Source of the DNA: Magnetospirillum sp. WYHS-4
Lineage (GTDB): Bacteria > Pseudomonadota > Alphaproteobacteria > Rhodospirillales > GLO-3
Reading direction: 5' to 3'
Assembly (NCBI GenBank): GCA_039908345.1
Contig: JAMOBD010000019.1
Coordinates: 1-44,305, forward strand
Length of the DNA stretch: 44,305 nucleotides
This document shows, piece after piece, positions 23,726 through 33,017 of the stretch. The notes under the pieces are model-generated. The model was given only the letters and a program-made list of their open reading frames with translations. It searched no databases and was not told where the DNA came from. Within the stretch, counting starts at the first letter, position 1. Each line of letters opens with the position of its first letter. The position numbers were made by a program, and so were the translations under genes.

Positions 23726-25222
23726 GTGGCCAAGTCCGATTTCGAAGTCCCGGAACTCACCAAGTCGATCGAGTTGCCCAGCCTGAAGCCGGGCGCCATG
23801 GCCCACTTGAAATCCTTCGTCGCCCAGCCGGCTCACCAGGAGCCGCTCGGCTTTCCCGGAGAACTCGTCGACAATTGGGAGCAGAAGGCGGTCGACAAGC
23901 TGCGCGAGCTGTTGGGCAAGTTCCGGTCCCTCCAGGTCTATCTGGATGCCTGCGTGCGTTGCGGCGCTTGTACCGACAAATGCCACTACTTCCTGGGTAC
24001 CGGCGATCCGATGAACATGCCGGTCGCCCGCCAGGACCTGCTGCGTTCGGTCTATCGCAAGTACTTCACCCCGGCCGGCAAGATCGCCCCCACCCTGGTC
24101 GGCGCCAAGCCGATGAACAAGCAGATGCTGGACGACTGGTATACCTATTTCCACCAGTGTTCGCAGTGTCGCCGTTGTTCCGTGTTTTGCCCCTACGGCA
24201 TCGACACGGCTGAAATTTCCATGGCTGCCCGCGAGATCATGGACCATATCGGCCACGGCCAGAAGTACACCAACGAAATCATCGGCAAGGTCCACAAGAT
24301 CGGCAACAACCTGGGCCTGCCGGGTCCGGCTCTCGCATCGACCCTGGAAGGGCTGGAAGAGGACGTGCTGGAGGAGACGGGCGCCGACGTCAAGTTCCCC
24401 ATCGACGTCGAAGGCGCCGATATCCTGCTGGTCACGCCCTCGGCCGACTTCTTCGCCGAGCCCCATACCCAGAGCTTGATCGGCTACGCCAAGGTTTTCC
24501 ACCAGGCCGGCATGTCCTGGACGCTTTCCACCCACGCCACCGAGGCGGCCAACTTCGCCATGTTCATCGGGTCCTACGACCAGATGCACAAGATCGCCAA
24601 CCGCATCCGCAAGGCGGCCCGGGACCTGGGCGTCAAGCGCATCGTGTTCGGCGAATGCGGCCATGCCTGGCGTGTCGCCTACAGTTTCCTCAACACTTTG
24701 GCCGGCCCCTGGGATTTCCTCGATCCGAAGTATCCGGTGCCGCAGCATATCTGCGAGGTCACCTACGACCTGATCAAGCGCGGCGCGTTGACGCTGGACA
24801 AGAGCGCCAACGACCACATGACGTTGACCTATCACGATTCCTGCAACGTCGCCCGGGGTTCGCGCATGGGCGATATGCCGGGCGGGCAGATGATGATCCC
24901 GCGCGAGGTCATCAAGGCGGTCTGCGGCAAGTACGTCGACATGGACCCTAATACCATCGGCGAAAAGACCTTCTGCTGCGGCGGTGGCGGCGGCCTGCTC
25001 ACCGACGACCTGATGGAACTGCGCGTCAAGGGCGCCATGCCCCGCATGCAGGCCCTGAATGCGGTGAAGGAGAGCGAGGGCGTGACCCACATGGCCTCCA
25101 TCTGCGCCATCTGCAAGGCCCAGTTCACCAAGATCCTGCCGTACTACGAATTCGACATGGAGGCGGTGGTCGGCGTTCACCAGTTGGTCAGCAACGCCAT
25201 CGTGCTCGGTACCAAGGAGTAG
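23726..25222 (+). CDS. dsrK: DsrK, HdrD-like iron-sulfur subunit of DsrMKJOP
   Basis: This 498-residue cytoplasmic protein starts at GTG 23726 with TAGGAG upstream. Two 4Fe-4S ferredoxin motifs come first (CVRCGACTDKCHYF near residue 75; CSQCRRCSVFCPYG near 145). The C-terminal half has the CCG-domain motifs of heterodisulfide reductase subunit D: YHDSCNVARG, FCCGGGGG and SICAICKAQF, which bind the catalytic noncubane cluster. DsrK is the proposed site where the DsrC disulfide or trisulfide is handled. Sequence is full length. Confidence 0.97.
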   Translation: MAKSDFEVPELTKSIELPSLKPGAMAHLKSFVAQPAHQEPLGFPGELVDNWEQKAVDKLRELLGKFRSLQVYLDACVRCGACTDKCHYFLGTGDPMNMPVARQDLLRSVYRKYFTPAGKIAPTLVGAKPMNKQMLDDWYTYFHQCSQCRRCSVFCPYGIDTAEISMAAREIMDHIGHGQKYTNEIIGKVHKIGNNLGLPGPALASTLEGLEEDVLEETGADVKFPIDVEGADILLVTPSADFFAEPHTQSLIGYAKVFHQAGMSWTLSTHATEAANFAMFIGSYDQMHKIANRIRKAARDLGVKRIVFGECGHAWRVAYSFLNTLAGPWDFLDPKYPVPQHICEVTYDLIKRGALTLDKSANDHMTLTYHDSCNVARGSRMGDMPGGQMMIPREVIKAVCGKYVDMDPNTIGEKTFCCGGGGGLLTDDLMELRVKGAMPRMQALNAVKESEGVTHMASICAICKAQFTKILPYYEFDMEAVVGVHQLVSNAIVLGTKE

Positions 25223-25236
25223 TTCGTTCAGGCAAA

Positions 25237-25264
25237 GCCCCGGCGGGCACGGCGCCGCCGGGGC
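25237..25264 (+). promoter_or_regulatory. Hairpin between dsrK and dsrL
   Basis: GCCCCGGCG (25237-25245) pairs with CGCCGGGGC (25256-25264) over 9 bp with a 10-base loop. No T run follows. It abuts an in-frame ATG at 25266 and so argues against that ATG as the dsrL start. Probably an mRNA-stability element inside the operon. Confidence 0.55.
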
Positions 25265-25334
25265 CATGGACAAGACGGCCGTAACCAGAGAAGGGCCCAC
25301 CTTCCGGTATCGCAATGTCCAACGGGAAGAACGG

Positions 25335-27281
25335 ATGGCTGTCATGAACGAGTCGGCATTTACATACAGGCGCTTCAGGAACGGCGAGAGCCCCAACGAT
25401 ACGGACTGGACCTCGGAACAGGTCACGTCCGGCGAATCCCTGCGTTGCCCGACCTACCTCCTTCGCACGCCTCCCTGCCAGGCGACCTGTCCGTCGGGGC
25501 ACGATGTGCGCGGCTGGCTGAACATCGTGCGGGGGCTCGACAAGCCCACCGACAAGAATATGTCCTGGCAGGAATACGCCTTCCGGCGCATGACGAAGGC
25601 GAATCCCTTTCCCGCGCTGATGGGCCGCGTTTGCCCGGCGCCTTGCGAAGGCAAGTGCAATCGCAACAATGTGGAAGACCACGTCGGCATCAATTCCATC
25701 GAGCACTACATCGGCAACTGGGCGCTGGAGCACGGCCTCAAGTTCGCCAAGCCGGCGGTCGAGACCGGGCGCCGCGTCGCCGTGGTCGGCGGCGGCCCTG
25801 CCGGCCTGTCGGCCGCCTACCAATTGCGGCTGAAGGGGCATGCGGTCACGCTGTTCGAAAGCAAGGCAAAGCTCGGCGGCATGCTCCAGTACGGCCTGTC
25901 CACCCATCGCTGCCCGCGCGAGGTGGTGGACGCCGAAATCGCCCGCATCCTCGAACTGGGCATCGCGGTGCGCACCAACACCCGGGTCGGCACCGACGTT
26001 TCCATCGCCGACCTGGAACGGGACTTCGATGCCGTGTTCTGGGGGATCGGTGCCTGGAAGGGCAAGCCGCTGGCCAATCCCGGCTTCAAGGAAAGCCCCA
26101 ACTGCGTCGACGGCATCACCTTCATCCAGGCGGCCAACGAGGGCCGGCTCAAATACCTGGCGGGTCGCGTTCTGATTATCGGCGGCGGCGACACCGCCAT
26201 GGACTGCGCCGCCGTGGCCCGCCGCCTGGGGTGCGCCAAGACCGTTCCTGCCGGCCAGCGGCCGGAAGACGTGATCGCCGGCATGGCGGTCCATGCCGAA
26301 ACCCCTGCCGATCTCGGCCCCTCCGACGTGGTGATCGTCTACCGGCGTCCCATCGCCATGGCCCCGGCGGGCCAGGAGGAGATCGCCTGCGTCCGCGAGG
26401 AGGGCGTGGAAATCCGGGATGCCCTGGCGCCCGTCGAGGTGGTCCGCGGGGCCGATGGCCGCGCGACGGCGCTACGTGTCATCGCCACCGACTGGAGCAC
26501 CGGCAAGATGGTCGAGAAGCCGGGCACCGAGCAGGATATCGAATGCTCGCTGATCGTGGCCGCCACCGGCCAGGGGTCGGACTTCGCCGGCATCGAGGCC
26601 ATCGACACCAGCGGCAAGGGGTGGACCGAGGCGGACCTCGTCTATCGGGTCAAGGGCCGCAAGAGCCATTTCGCCGGCGGCGACATGGTCAATCCGGAAT
26701 TGCTGACCACCGCCATCGGACACGGTTGGAAGGCCGCGGACGCCATCGACCACTACCTGAACGGCATCGAGCGCGACAAGCCGCCACGCGTCCAGGTCAA
26801 GACCTTCGACCTGCTGGACCAGTTGACCCGTGCCGGTCTCGGGCCCTCCGACTACGACCATGCCCAGACCTGGGGTACCGACGGGGCCCGCTTCGCGGTG
26901 CACAACATCGAGGATCGCGCGTCTTCCAACATCGTTCCGGTCGAGGACCTGTTTCTCGGCTACTTCAAGACCAAATCGCGCCACCTGCGCCGCCACCGGC
27001 ACGTCGACGCCGCTTCGATCGTCGGCGACCACCGGGAGCGCCTGCAGGCCCTCACCGAGGAGGATGCGGTGGCCGAGGCGGATCGCTGCATGAGCTGCGG
27101 CCTTTGCCTCGAGTGCGACACCTGCATGATCTACTGTCCGCAAACGGCGGTGTCGCGCGTCAAGAGCTCGGAAAAGACCATGGGACGCTACGTGACGACG
27201 GACTACGCCAAGTGCGTGGGTTGCGAGATATGCGTGGACGTCTGCCCGACCGGCTACATTCAGATGGGACTTGGGGAGTGA
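25335..27281 (+). CDS. dsrL: DsrL, iron-sulfur flavoprotein NAD(P)H oxidoreductase partner of DsrAB
   Basis: The protein has 648 residues from ATG 25335, which has GGGAAG just upstream. ATG 25344 and, less likely, 25266 are alternatives. An N-terminal Fe-S domain (CPAPCEGKCNRNN) comes first. The FAD motif is VVGGGPAGLSAAYQL and the NAD(P) motif is IIGGGDTAMDCAAVARR. GGDMVNPELLTTAIGHG and two C-terminal 4Fe-4S motifs (CLECDTCMIYCPQT; CVGCEICVDVCPTG) complete it. This GltD-like protein takes electrons from DsrAB during sulfite formation. It is a mark of the oxidative pathway. Confidence 0.96.
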   Translation: MAVMNESAFTYRRFRNGESPNDTDWTSEQVTSGESLRCPTYLLRTPPCQATCPSGHDVRGWLNIVRGLDKPTDKNMSWQEYAFRRMTKANPFPALMGRVCPAPCEGKCNRNNVEDHVGINSIEHYIGNWALEHGLKFAKPAVETGRRVAVVGGGPAGLSAAYQLRLKGHAVTLFESKAKLGGMLQYGLSTHRCPREVVDAEIARILELGIAVRTNTRVGTDVSIADLERDFDAVFWGIGAWKGKPLANPGFKESPNCVDGITFIQAANEGRLKYLAGRVLIIGGGDTAMDCAAVARRLGCAKTVPAGQRPEDVIAGMAVHAETPADLGPSDVVIVYRRPIAMAPAGQEEIACVREEGVEIRDALAPVEVVRGADGRATALRVIATDWSTGKMVEKPGTEQDIECSLIVAATGQGSDFAGIEAIDTSGKGWTEADLVYRVKGRKSHFAGGDMVNPELLTTAIGHGWKAADAIDHYLNGIERDKPPRVQVKTFDLLDQLTRAGLGPSDYDHAQTWGTDGARFAVHNIEDRASSNIVPVEDLFLGYFKTKSRHLRRHRHVDAASIVGDHRERLQALTEEDAVAEADRCMSCGLCLECDTCMIYCPQTAVSRVKSSEKTMGRYVTTDYAKCVGCEICVDVCPTGYIQMGLGE

Positions 27282-27288
27282 TAGCGCC

Positions 27289-27705
27289 ATGAGGCGGAGT
27301 TTCAGGTTCATTGCCATCCTTGCGGCGGCCCTGGCGGCCGCGGTGCTCGTCGCTTCCCTGCCGGCCATGGCCGGCGAGGGCCGCGTGCCCATGCCGGAAC
27401 TGTGGAAGGGCAAGGGTGACAAGTGCCTGGAACCCACGGACGTCATGCGCCGCTACCATATGAACTACCTCAAGCACCAGCGCGAGGACACGCTGTATCG
27501 CGGTATCCGCGGCACGAAGTACAGCATGAAGACCTGCATCGAATGCCATGCGGTTGCCGATCCCAACAACAAGGTCGACCAGAGCCGTAGCGTCGAGCAC
27601 TTCTGCTACCAGTGCCACCAGTACGCCGCGGTCTGGATCGACTGCTTCGAATGTCATGCCCACAAGCTGCCCGACGAAAACGCCCAGGGGGGCGCCGCGA
27701 AATGA
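27289..27705 (+). CDS. dsrJ: DsrJ, triheme cytochrome c of DsrMKJOP
   Basis: The protein has 138 residues with an N-terminal signal anchor (about residues 8-27, ending AMA). Three CxxCH heme sites are present: CIECH (83-87), CYQCH (106-110) and CFECH (119-123). Cys46 in GDKCLEP is the extra cysteine that in A. vinosum DsrJ is a distal ligand of one heme (His/Cys ligation). It works on the periplasmic side. It overlaps dsrO by 4 bases. Confidence 0.96.
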   Translation: MRRSFRFIAILAAALAAAVLVASLPAMAGEGRVPMPELWKGKGDKCLEPTDVMRRYHMNYLKHQREDTLYRGIRGTKYSMKTCIECHAVADPNNKVDQSRSVEHFCYQCHQYAAVWIDCFECHAHKLPDENAQGGAAK

Positions 27706-28472
27706 CCGACACCCTTGATCGAGCCAAGGAGCCGGAGATGGACTTCGATGTTGCACGCCGCCGTTTCCTTTCGGGAGGTGCCGCCCTCGGCACTCTGGCG
27801 CTCGCGCCCGGAGTGACCCTGTTCGCCTTCCCGGCCGAGGCCAAGCCGGCCCACGAGGCCACCAGCGGCAGTGTCCGCTGGGGCCTGCTGGTCGACATCA
27901 CCAAGTGCGAACCCGAATGCAATACCTGCGTCAAGGCCTGCAAGGCCGAGAACGGCTGGCACGGCTTCGACCGGCCGAAGACCGACGTGCAGTGGATCCG
28001 CAAGGTCAACGTCCGCGACCCCAAGTCCGGCCGCAAGTTCTCGCTGCCCATCATGTGCCAGCATTGCACTGCCCCGACCTGCGTGGACGTCTGCCCGACC
28101 GGCGCCTCGTTCAAGCGTGTGGATGGCGTGGTCCTGGTCGACAAGCACCTGTGCATCGGCTGCCGCTATTGCATGATGGCCTGCCCCTACAAGGCGCGGT
28201 CCTTCGTGCACGAAGCCATCGACGACCAGAAGCCCCACGCTCCGCGCGGCAAGGGCACGGTCGATGCCTGCACGCTCTGCGTCCACCGCATCGACCAGGG
28301 CCGTATCCCGGCCTGTGCCGAGGCCTGCCTGAAGGACGGCCATGGCGCCATTCTGTTCGGCGACCTCAACGACCCGACGAGCGAGATCCACAAGCGCGTG
28401 GCCACCATCGCCACCACCCAAATCCGGGCGGACCTGGGCCTCGACCCCGGCGTCCGCTACCACGGCATCTGA
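27702..28472 (+). CDS. dsrO: DsrO, periplasmic ferredoxin-like subunit of DsrMKJOP
   Basis: This 256-residue protein has a twin-arginine signal (ARRRFLSGGAALGTLALAPG, residues 18-37), so it is exported folded with its clusters. Four cysteine groups for 4Fe-4S clusters follow the NrfC/HybA order: CEPECNTCVKAC, CQHCTAPTCVDVCPTG, CIGCRYCMMACPYK, and CTLCVH with CAEACLKDG. It carries electrons between DsrJ and DsrP. The ATG overlaps the dsrJ stop. Confidence 0.96.
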   Translation: MTDTLDRAKEPEMDFDVARRRFLSGGAALGTLALAPGVTLFAFPAEAKPAHEATSGSVRWGLLVDITKCEPECNTCVKACKAENGWHGFDRPKTDVQWIRKVNVRDPKSGRKFSLPIMCQHCTAPTCVDVCPTGASFKRVDGVVLVDKHLCIGCRYCMMACPYKARSFVHEAIDDQKPHAPRGKGTVDACTLCVHRIDQGRIPACAEACLKDGHGAILFGDLNDPTSEIHKRVATIATTQIRADLGLDPGVRYHGI

Positions 28473-28492
28473 CCCAGGGAGCCCGACCTGCC

Positions 28493-29755
28493 ATGGCGAA
28501 GGAAATCGCATTCCGCGAGATCGAAGGAAAGAGCGTCGGATATTACGTTCTTTTCGGCTTGTTCGGCCTGCTCGTCCTGGGGGCGCTGGCCGCCTCCTGG
28601 TACATGGAACACCAGGGCCATTGGGTGACCGGAATGAGCAACCAGGTCGTCTGGGGCGTGCCGCACGTATTCGCCGTCTTTCTCATCGTCGCGGCCTCCG
28701 GAGCGCTGAACGTGGCTTCCATTTCCTCGGTCTTCGAGGTGAAGGACTACAAGCCGCTCGCCCCCTTGTCCGCCCTGCTGTCCATCGCGCTGCTGACCGG
28801 CGGCTTGGCGGTACTGGTACTCGATCTGGGGCGGCCGGACCGTCTGGTCGTCGCCATGACCAGCTACAACTTCAAATCAATATTCGCCTGGAACATCTAC
28901 CTCTATACCGGGTTCTTCGCGGTGGTCGGCATCTACACGTGGGTGATGATGGACGAACGCTTCGTCCAGTACAAAACCCTGGCCGGCTTCTTCGCCATGC
29001 TCTGGCGCATCATCCTGACCACGGGTACCGGCTCCATCTTCGGCTTTCTGGTCGCCCGCCAGGCTTACGACGAGGCGCTCTATCCGCCGATGTTCATCAT
29101 CATGTCCTTCGCCTATGGTCTGGCCATCTACCTGCTGGTCATCATGGCCGTCTACCACGGTACCGGGCGCCCTCTGGGCGACTATCTGGTTTGCCGCATG
29201 CGCAACCTGCTGAAGGTCTTCGTCGGCGCGGTGCTGTATTTCACCATCGTCCAGCACCTGACCAACCTCTACGCCACCGAACACCACGGCGTGGAAAAGT
29301 TCATCTTGCTGGATGGCGGGCCCTGCACGGCTCTGTTCTGGATCGGCCAGATCCTGATCGGCGGCTTGGCGCCGCTGGCCATCCTGTTCAGCAAGCAAAC
29401 CACCTCGCGCCGCTGGACCGCCATCGCCGCGTCGATGATCGTCTTCGGCGGCATCTGCCAAGTCTACGTGATCATCATTGGCGGCCAGACCTATCCGTTG
29501 GTGCTGTTCCCGGGCATGGAGGTCTCCAGCACCTTCTACGACGGCGTCATCTTCCGCTATCTCAACAGCTTCCCCGAACTGGCCCTGGGCCTGGGCGGAA
29601 TCGGCTTGGTGTTCGCCATCGTCATGCTCGCGGTGCGGGTTCTGCCTTTCCTGCCGCTCAGCCTGGAAGACCAGTATATCGATCCCGACTACGTGGCCCG
29701 CAAGAAGGCCACCGGCGAGGGGATCACGCAAAAATGTGGTGCTCCGGTTTCCTGA
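28493..29755 (+). CDS. dsrP: DsrP, NrfD-like membrane subunit of DsrMKJOP
   Basis: This 420-residue NrfD/PsrC-type integral membrane protein has about ten hydrophobic segments, from SVGYYVLFGLFGLLVLGAL at residues 15-33 to GGIGLVFAIVMLAVRVLPF near the end. LDLGRPDR after the third segment is a common NrfD-family word. It exchanges electrons with the quinone pool. It is the last of the contiguous dsrABEFHCMKLJOP run; the next gene begins 73 bases later with no terminator between. Confidence 0.96.
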   Translation: MAKEIAFREIEGKSVGYYVLFGLFGLLVLGALAASWYMEHQGHWVTGMSNQVVWGVPHVFAVFLIVAASGALNVASISSVFEVKDYKPLAPLSALLSIALLTGGLAVLVLDLGRPDRLVVAMTSYNFKSIFAWNIYLYTGFFAVVGIYTWVMMDERFVQYKTLAGFFAMLWRIILTTGTGSIFGFLVARQAYDEALYPPMFIIMSFAYGLAIYLLVIMAVYHGTGRPLGDYLVCRMRNLLKVFVGAVLYFTIVQHLTNLYATEHHGVEKFILLDGGPCTALFWIGQILIGGLAPLAILFSKQTTSRRWTAIAASMIVFGGICQVYVIIIGGQTYPLVLFPGMEVSSTFYDGVIFRYLNSFPELALGLGGIGLVFAIVMLAVRVLPFLPLSLEDQYIDPDYVARKKATGEGITQKCGAPVS

Positions 29756-29828
29756 GCCCTGTATCTTTCCGGCCCGGCCGCGTCCTGGCGGCAGGTTCGA
29801 GGGGGGTAGAGGGTAAGGAAGCCAAGGA

Positions 29829-30827
29829 ATGACTGAAGAACACCCGTTCGCCCAATATGTCCGGATCATCGGCAAGGGGCCGCACCTGTCGCGGCCCTTG
29901 ACCGAAGAAGAGATGGCGGATGCCGCCCGCATGATCATGAGCGGTCGCGTCGAGCCCGTGCAACTCGGCGCTTTTCTTTGCCTGCTGCGGGTGCGCACCG
30001 AGGAACCCGAGGAAGGCGCCGGGTTCACCCGTGCCGTGCGCGAGTTCTTCGACGTCCCCGCCGACAAGCCCCCCGTCGATCTGGACTGGCCCACCTATGC
30101 CGGCAAGGCCCGCCAGCTTCCCTGGTTCATCCTGTCGGCGCTGCTGTTGGCCAAGGGCGGCGTCCGCGTCCTGATGCACGGCACCGAAGGTCACACCGCC
30201 GGCCGCATCTATGCCCGTGAGGCCCTCGAATTCCTGGGCGTGCCGGTGGCCGGATCGCTGAAGGAAGCGGCCGACCACATCCGCCGCCACAACTTCGGTT
30301 TCGTGTCCCTGAGGGACTTCTCGCCGCGCCTGCAGGAGATCATGGACCTCAAGCCCATCCTGGGTCTGCGCTCGCCGGTCAATACCTTCGCCCGCATGCT
30401 TAATCCCATGGGCGCGCCCTATCAGGTGCACGGCACCTTCCATCCCGCCTACCGCGACATCCACCGCGAATCCGCCCGCCTGCTGGGCCAGCCCCACATG
30501 GCGGTGTTCAAGGGCGATGGCGGCGAGGTCGAACGCCGGCCCACCAAGCCGGTCGAGGTGATGGCGCTGCACGGCGGCGAGGCCGTCGAGGAGGAATGGT
30601 CCGCCATTCTGCCCGAGGATACCGAGGCCCCCGAAGGCGGACTCGATCCGGCCCGCCTTGCCGCCTTGTGGCGTGGCGATTTCTCCGATGCCTATGCCGA
30701 GGCCACCGTCTACGGGACTGCGGCCATCGTCCTTCGGGTCATGGGCAAGGCCGACAGCCCGGCTGCCGCCCTGGTGGCCGCCAAGCGACTCTGGGAGGGC
30801 CGCGACCGCGGTCGCATCGTCGGCTAG
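29829..30827 (+). CDS. TrpD2-like (glycosyltransferase family 3 / YbiB-type) protein in the dsr operon
   Basis: This 332-residue protein has the fold pattern of anthranilate phosphoribosyltransferase. It has an N-terminal helical domain (RPLTEEEMADAARMIMSG; LGAFLCLLRVR), then VLMHGTEGH, PILGLRSPVNTFARMLNPM and HMAVFKGDGGEVERRP. The key TrpD glycine loop GTGGD is replaced: GKARQLPWF stands near that place. So it is of the TrpD2/YbiB subgroup, some of which bind nucleic acid, and not a tryptophan enzyme. Its position between dsrP and dsrN suggests a link to siroheme/siroamide supply or to dsr regulation; this is inferred. Confidence 0.8.
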   Translation: MTEEHPFAQYVRIIGKGPHLSRPLTEEEMADAARMIMSGRVEPVQLGAFLCLLRVRTEEPEEGAGFTRAVREFFDVPADKPPVDLDWPTYAGKARQLPWFILSALLLAKGGVRVLMHGTEGHTAGRIYAREALEFLGVPVAGSLKEAADHIRRHNFGFVSLRDFSPRLQEIMDLKPILGLRSPVNTFARMLNPMGAPYQVHGTFHPAYRDIHRESARLLGQPHMAVFKGDGGEVERRPTKPVEVMALHGGEAVEEEWSAILPEDTEAPEGGLDPARLAALWRGDFSDAYAEATVYGTAAIVLRVMGKADSPAAALVAAKRLWEGRDRGRIVG

Positions 30828-30837
30828 GGGGGGTGCC

Positions 30838-32253
30838 GTGGCCCATGTCCTGATCTCGGCCGCCCACAAGTCCTCCGGCAAGACGACGGTGACCGTCGGC
30901 CTCTGCCGGGCGTTGGGACGCCGGGGCCTCAAGGTCCAGCCGTTCAAGAAGGGGCCCGACTACATCGATCCCATGTGGCTGGGCATGGCCGCCGGCCGGC
31001 CCTGCCACAACCTCGACTTCTACACCATGACCCGGCCGGAGATCCTGGCCACCTTCTCGCGCCAGGCCTGGGGGGCCGACCTATCCCTGGTCGAAGGCAA
31101 CAAGGGTCTCTACGATGGCCTCGACCTGGAAGGCAGCAACAGCAATGCCGCCTTGGCGGCCCTGCTGGGGGCGCCGGTAGTGTTGGTCATCGACGCCCGC
31201 GGCATGACCCGCGGCATCGCGCCCCTGATCCTCGGCTACCAAGCCTTCGATCCCGGCGTGAACATCGCCGGCGTCATCCTCAACAAGATCGGCGGCAGCC
31301 GCCACGAAACCAAGCTACGGGCAATCATCGAACACTACACGGACGTTCCGGTCCTGGGCGCCGTCCACCACGATTCGGACCTGGAAATCGCCGAGCGTCA
31401 CTTGGGCTTGGTGCCCAGCAACGAATCCGGCGATGCCCGCAGCCAGGTGGAGCGCCTTGCCGACACCGTGGCGCGCCAAGTCGACCTGGACCGCCTGCTG
31501 GAAGTCGCCCGCCGGGCGGTGCCTCTCACCGCCGCTCCGGTACCGCGCCCGGCCCCCTCCCAGCCCGAGGTCAGGATCGGCATCGCCCGCGATTCCGCCT
31601 TCGGCTTCTACTATCCGGGAGACCTGGAGGCACTGGAGGCCGCCGGAGCCCGCCTGGTGCCCTTCGATACCATGACCGCCCCCGGTCTGCCCGAGGTGGA
31701 TGGGCTGTTCATCGGCGGCGGTTTTCCGGAAACCCACATGGCGGCGCTGGAAGCGAACGTGCCGTTGCGCGAGGCCATCCGGGCCGCCATCGCGGGCGGC
31801 CTGCCCACCTATGCCGAGTGCGGGGGCCTGATGTATCTGGCGCGCAGCCTGACCTGGCAGGGGGTGACTTGCGAGATGGCGGGCGCCATTCCCGGTGACG
31901 TGGTCATGCACAAGGCGCCCCAGGGGCGGGGCTACGTGCGGCTGAAGGAGACCGGCGCCAATCCCTGGCCGGCCCTGGGCGCCGGGGCAGGGGGGGCGGG
32001 CACCGTCATCCCGGCGCACGAATTCCATTACTCCAGCCTGGAAAACCTTGAAGGCGATCCCATCTTCGCTTACGAGGTGCTGCGCGGCACCGGCATCGAC
32101 GGCCGTCACGACGGCCTGGTGCTGGGCAACCTGCTGGCCAGCTACGCCCATCTGCGCCATGTGGAGGGCAATCGCTGGGCGCAGCGCTTCGTGGCCTTCG
32201 TGCGTGCCGCCCGGGACCGGGCGCGCGCCGGAAAAGACAGGAGAGCCGGGTGA
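30838..32253 (+). CDS. dsrN: DsrN, glutamine-dependent siroheme amidase (cobyrinate a,c-diamide synthase-like)
   Basis: The protein has 471 residues from GTG 30838 with TAGGGGGGG upstream. The N-terminal P-loop domain has SSGKTTVTVGLCRAL and VEGNKGLYDGLD. The C-terminal class I glutaminase domain has IGGGFPETH and YAECGGLMYL, with the nucleophile Cys near residue 327, and a HEFHYS motif at the end. CbiA-type enzymes amidate cobyrinate; in sulfur oxidisers the dsr-linked form is thought to convert siroheme to siroamide for DsrAB. It overlaps the methyltransferase gene by 4 bases. Confidence 0.92.
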   Translation: MAHVLISAAHKSSGKTTVTVGLCRALGRRGLKVQPFKKGPDYIDPMWLGMAAGRPCHNLDFYTMTRPEILATFSRQAWGADLSLVEGNKGLYDGLDLEGSNSNAALAALLGAPVVLVIDARGMTRGIAPLILGYQAFDPGVNIAGVILNKIGGSRHETKLRAIIEHYTDVPVLGAVHHDSDLEIAERHLGLVPSNESGDARSQVERLADTVARQVDLDRLLEVARRAVPLTAAPVPRPAPSQPEVRIGIARDSAFGFYYPGDLEALEAAGARLVPFDTMTAPGLPEVDGLFIGGGFPETHMAALEANVPLREAIRAAIAGGLPTYAECGGLMYLARSLTWQGVTCEMAGAIPGDVVMHKAPQGRGYVRLKETGANPWPALGAGAGGAGTVIPAHEFHYSSLENLEGDPIFAYEVLRGTGIDGRHDGLVLGNLLASYAHLRHVEGNRWAQRFVAFVRAARDRARAGKDRRAG

Positions 32254-33017
32254 GCAAAGCAGCCACCGTCCATATCGTCGGCGCCGGTCCTGGAGATCCG
32301 GAACTGCTGACCCTGAAGGCCAGGCGCCTGATCGCCGAGGCCGAGGCGGTGGTCTACGACCTGCTGGTCTCCCAACCCATCTTGGACCTGATCCCGGCCG
32401 GGACGACGCGCATCTTCGCCGGCAAGGCGGCCCGCAACCACCATATGCCGCAGGGCGAGATCAACGACCTGCTGGTCAGCTTGGCCCGCGCCGGGCGTCA
32501 GGTGGTGCGGCTCAAGGGCGGCGATCCCTTCGTCTTCGGGCGCGGCAGCGAGGAGGCGGCGCACTTGGCGGCTCACGGCGTCCCCTTCGAAATCGTTCCC
32601 GGCATCACCGCGTCCCAGGGCTGTTCGGCTTACGCGGGCATTCCCTTGACCCACCGGGGGCTGGCCCAAGGCGTCCACTTCGTCACCGGCCATTGCCAGG
32701 AAGGGCGCGAACTGGAATTGAACTGGCGGAGCCTGGCCGACCCCGACACCACCCTGGTGATCTACATGGGGCTGACCAACCTGCAGCGCATCGTCGACGA
32801 GTTGCTGACCGCTGGCCTGCCGGCCGCCACGCCGGCCGCCGCCATCCGCAACGGCACCATGCCGGAACAGGAAACCCTGCTCACCACCTTGGGCGGCCTG
32901 CCCGACTGCGTGAAGAAGGCGGGCCTGAAGTCGCCCACCCTGCTGGTCATCGGCAAGGTGACGGCCCTGGCCCGCGACCTGGGCTGGCGCGGCAAGCCCC
33001 GGGAGTGCGATGGCTGA
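32250..33017 (+). CDS. cobA: Uroporphyrinogen-III C-methyltransferase
   Basis: This 255-residue SAM-dependent enzyme makes precorrin-2 by methylating uroporphyrinogen III at C2 and C7. Family motifs are VGAGPGDPELLTLKA (residues about 10-24), RLKGGDPFVFGRGSEE, PGITASQGCSAYAGIPLTHR and VIYMGLTN. It corresponds to the C-terminal half of CysG; the dehydrogenase half is missing here and must be encoded elsewhere. GTG 32250 overlaps the dsrN stop, and its 3' end overlaps the chelatase by 8 bases. Confidence 0.94.
   Translation: MSKAATVHIVGAGPGDPELLTLKARRLIAEAEAVVYDLLVSQPILDLIPAGTTRIFAGKAARNHHMPQGEINDLLVSLARAGRQVVRLKGGDPFVFGRGSEEAAHLAAHGVPFEIVPGITASQGCSAYAGIPLTHRGLAQGVHFVTGHCQEGRELELNWRSLADPDTTLVIYMGLTNLQRIVDELLTAGLPAATPAAAIRNGTMPEQETLLTTLGGLPDCVKKAGLKSPTLLVIGKVTALARDLGWRGKPRECDG

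Noticed and set aside
25266-25334. Upstream ATG of dsrL at 25266
   Set aside because: It directly follows a 9-bp hairpin and lacks a ribosome binding site; ATG 25335 has one.
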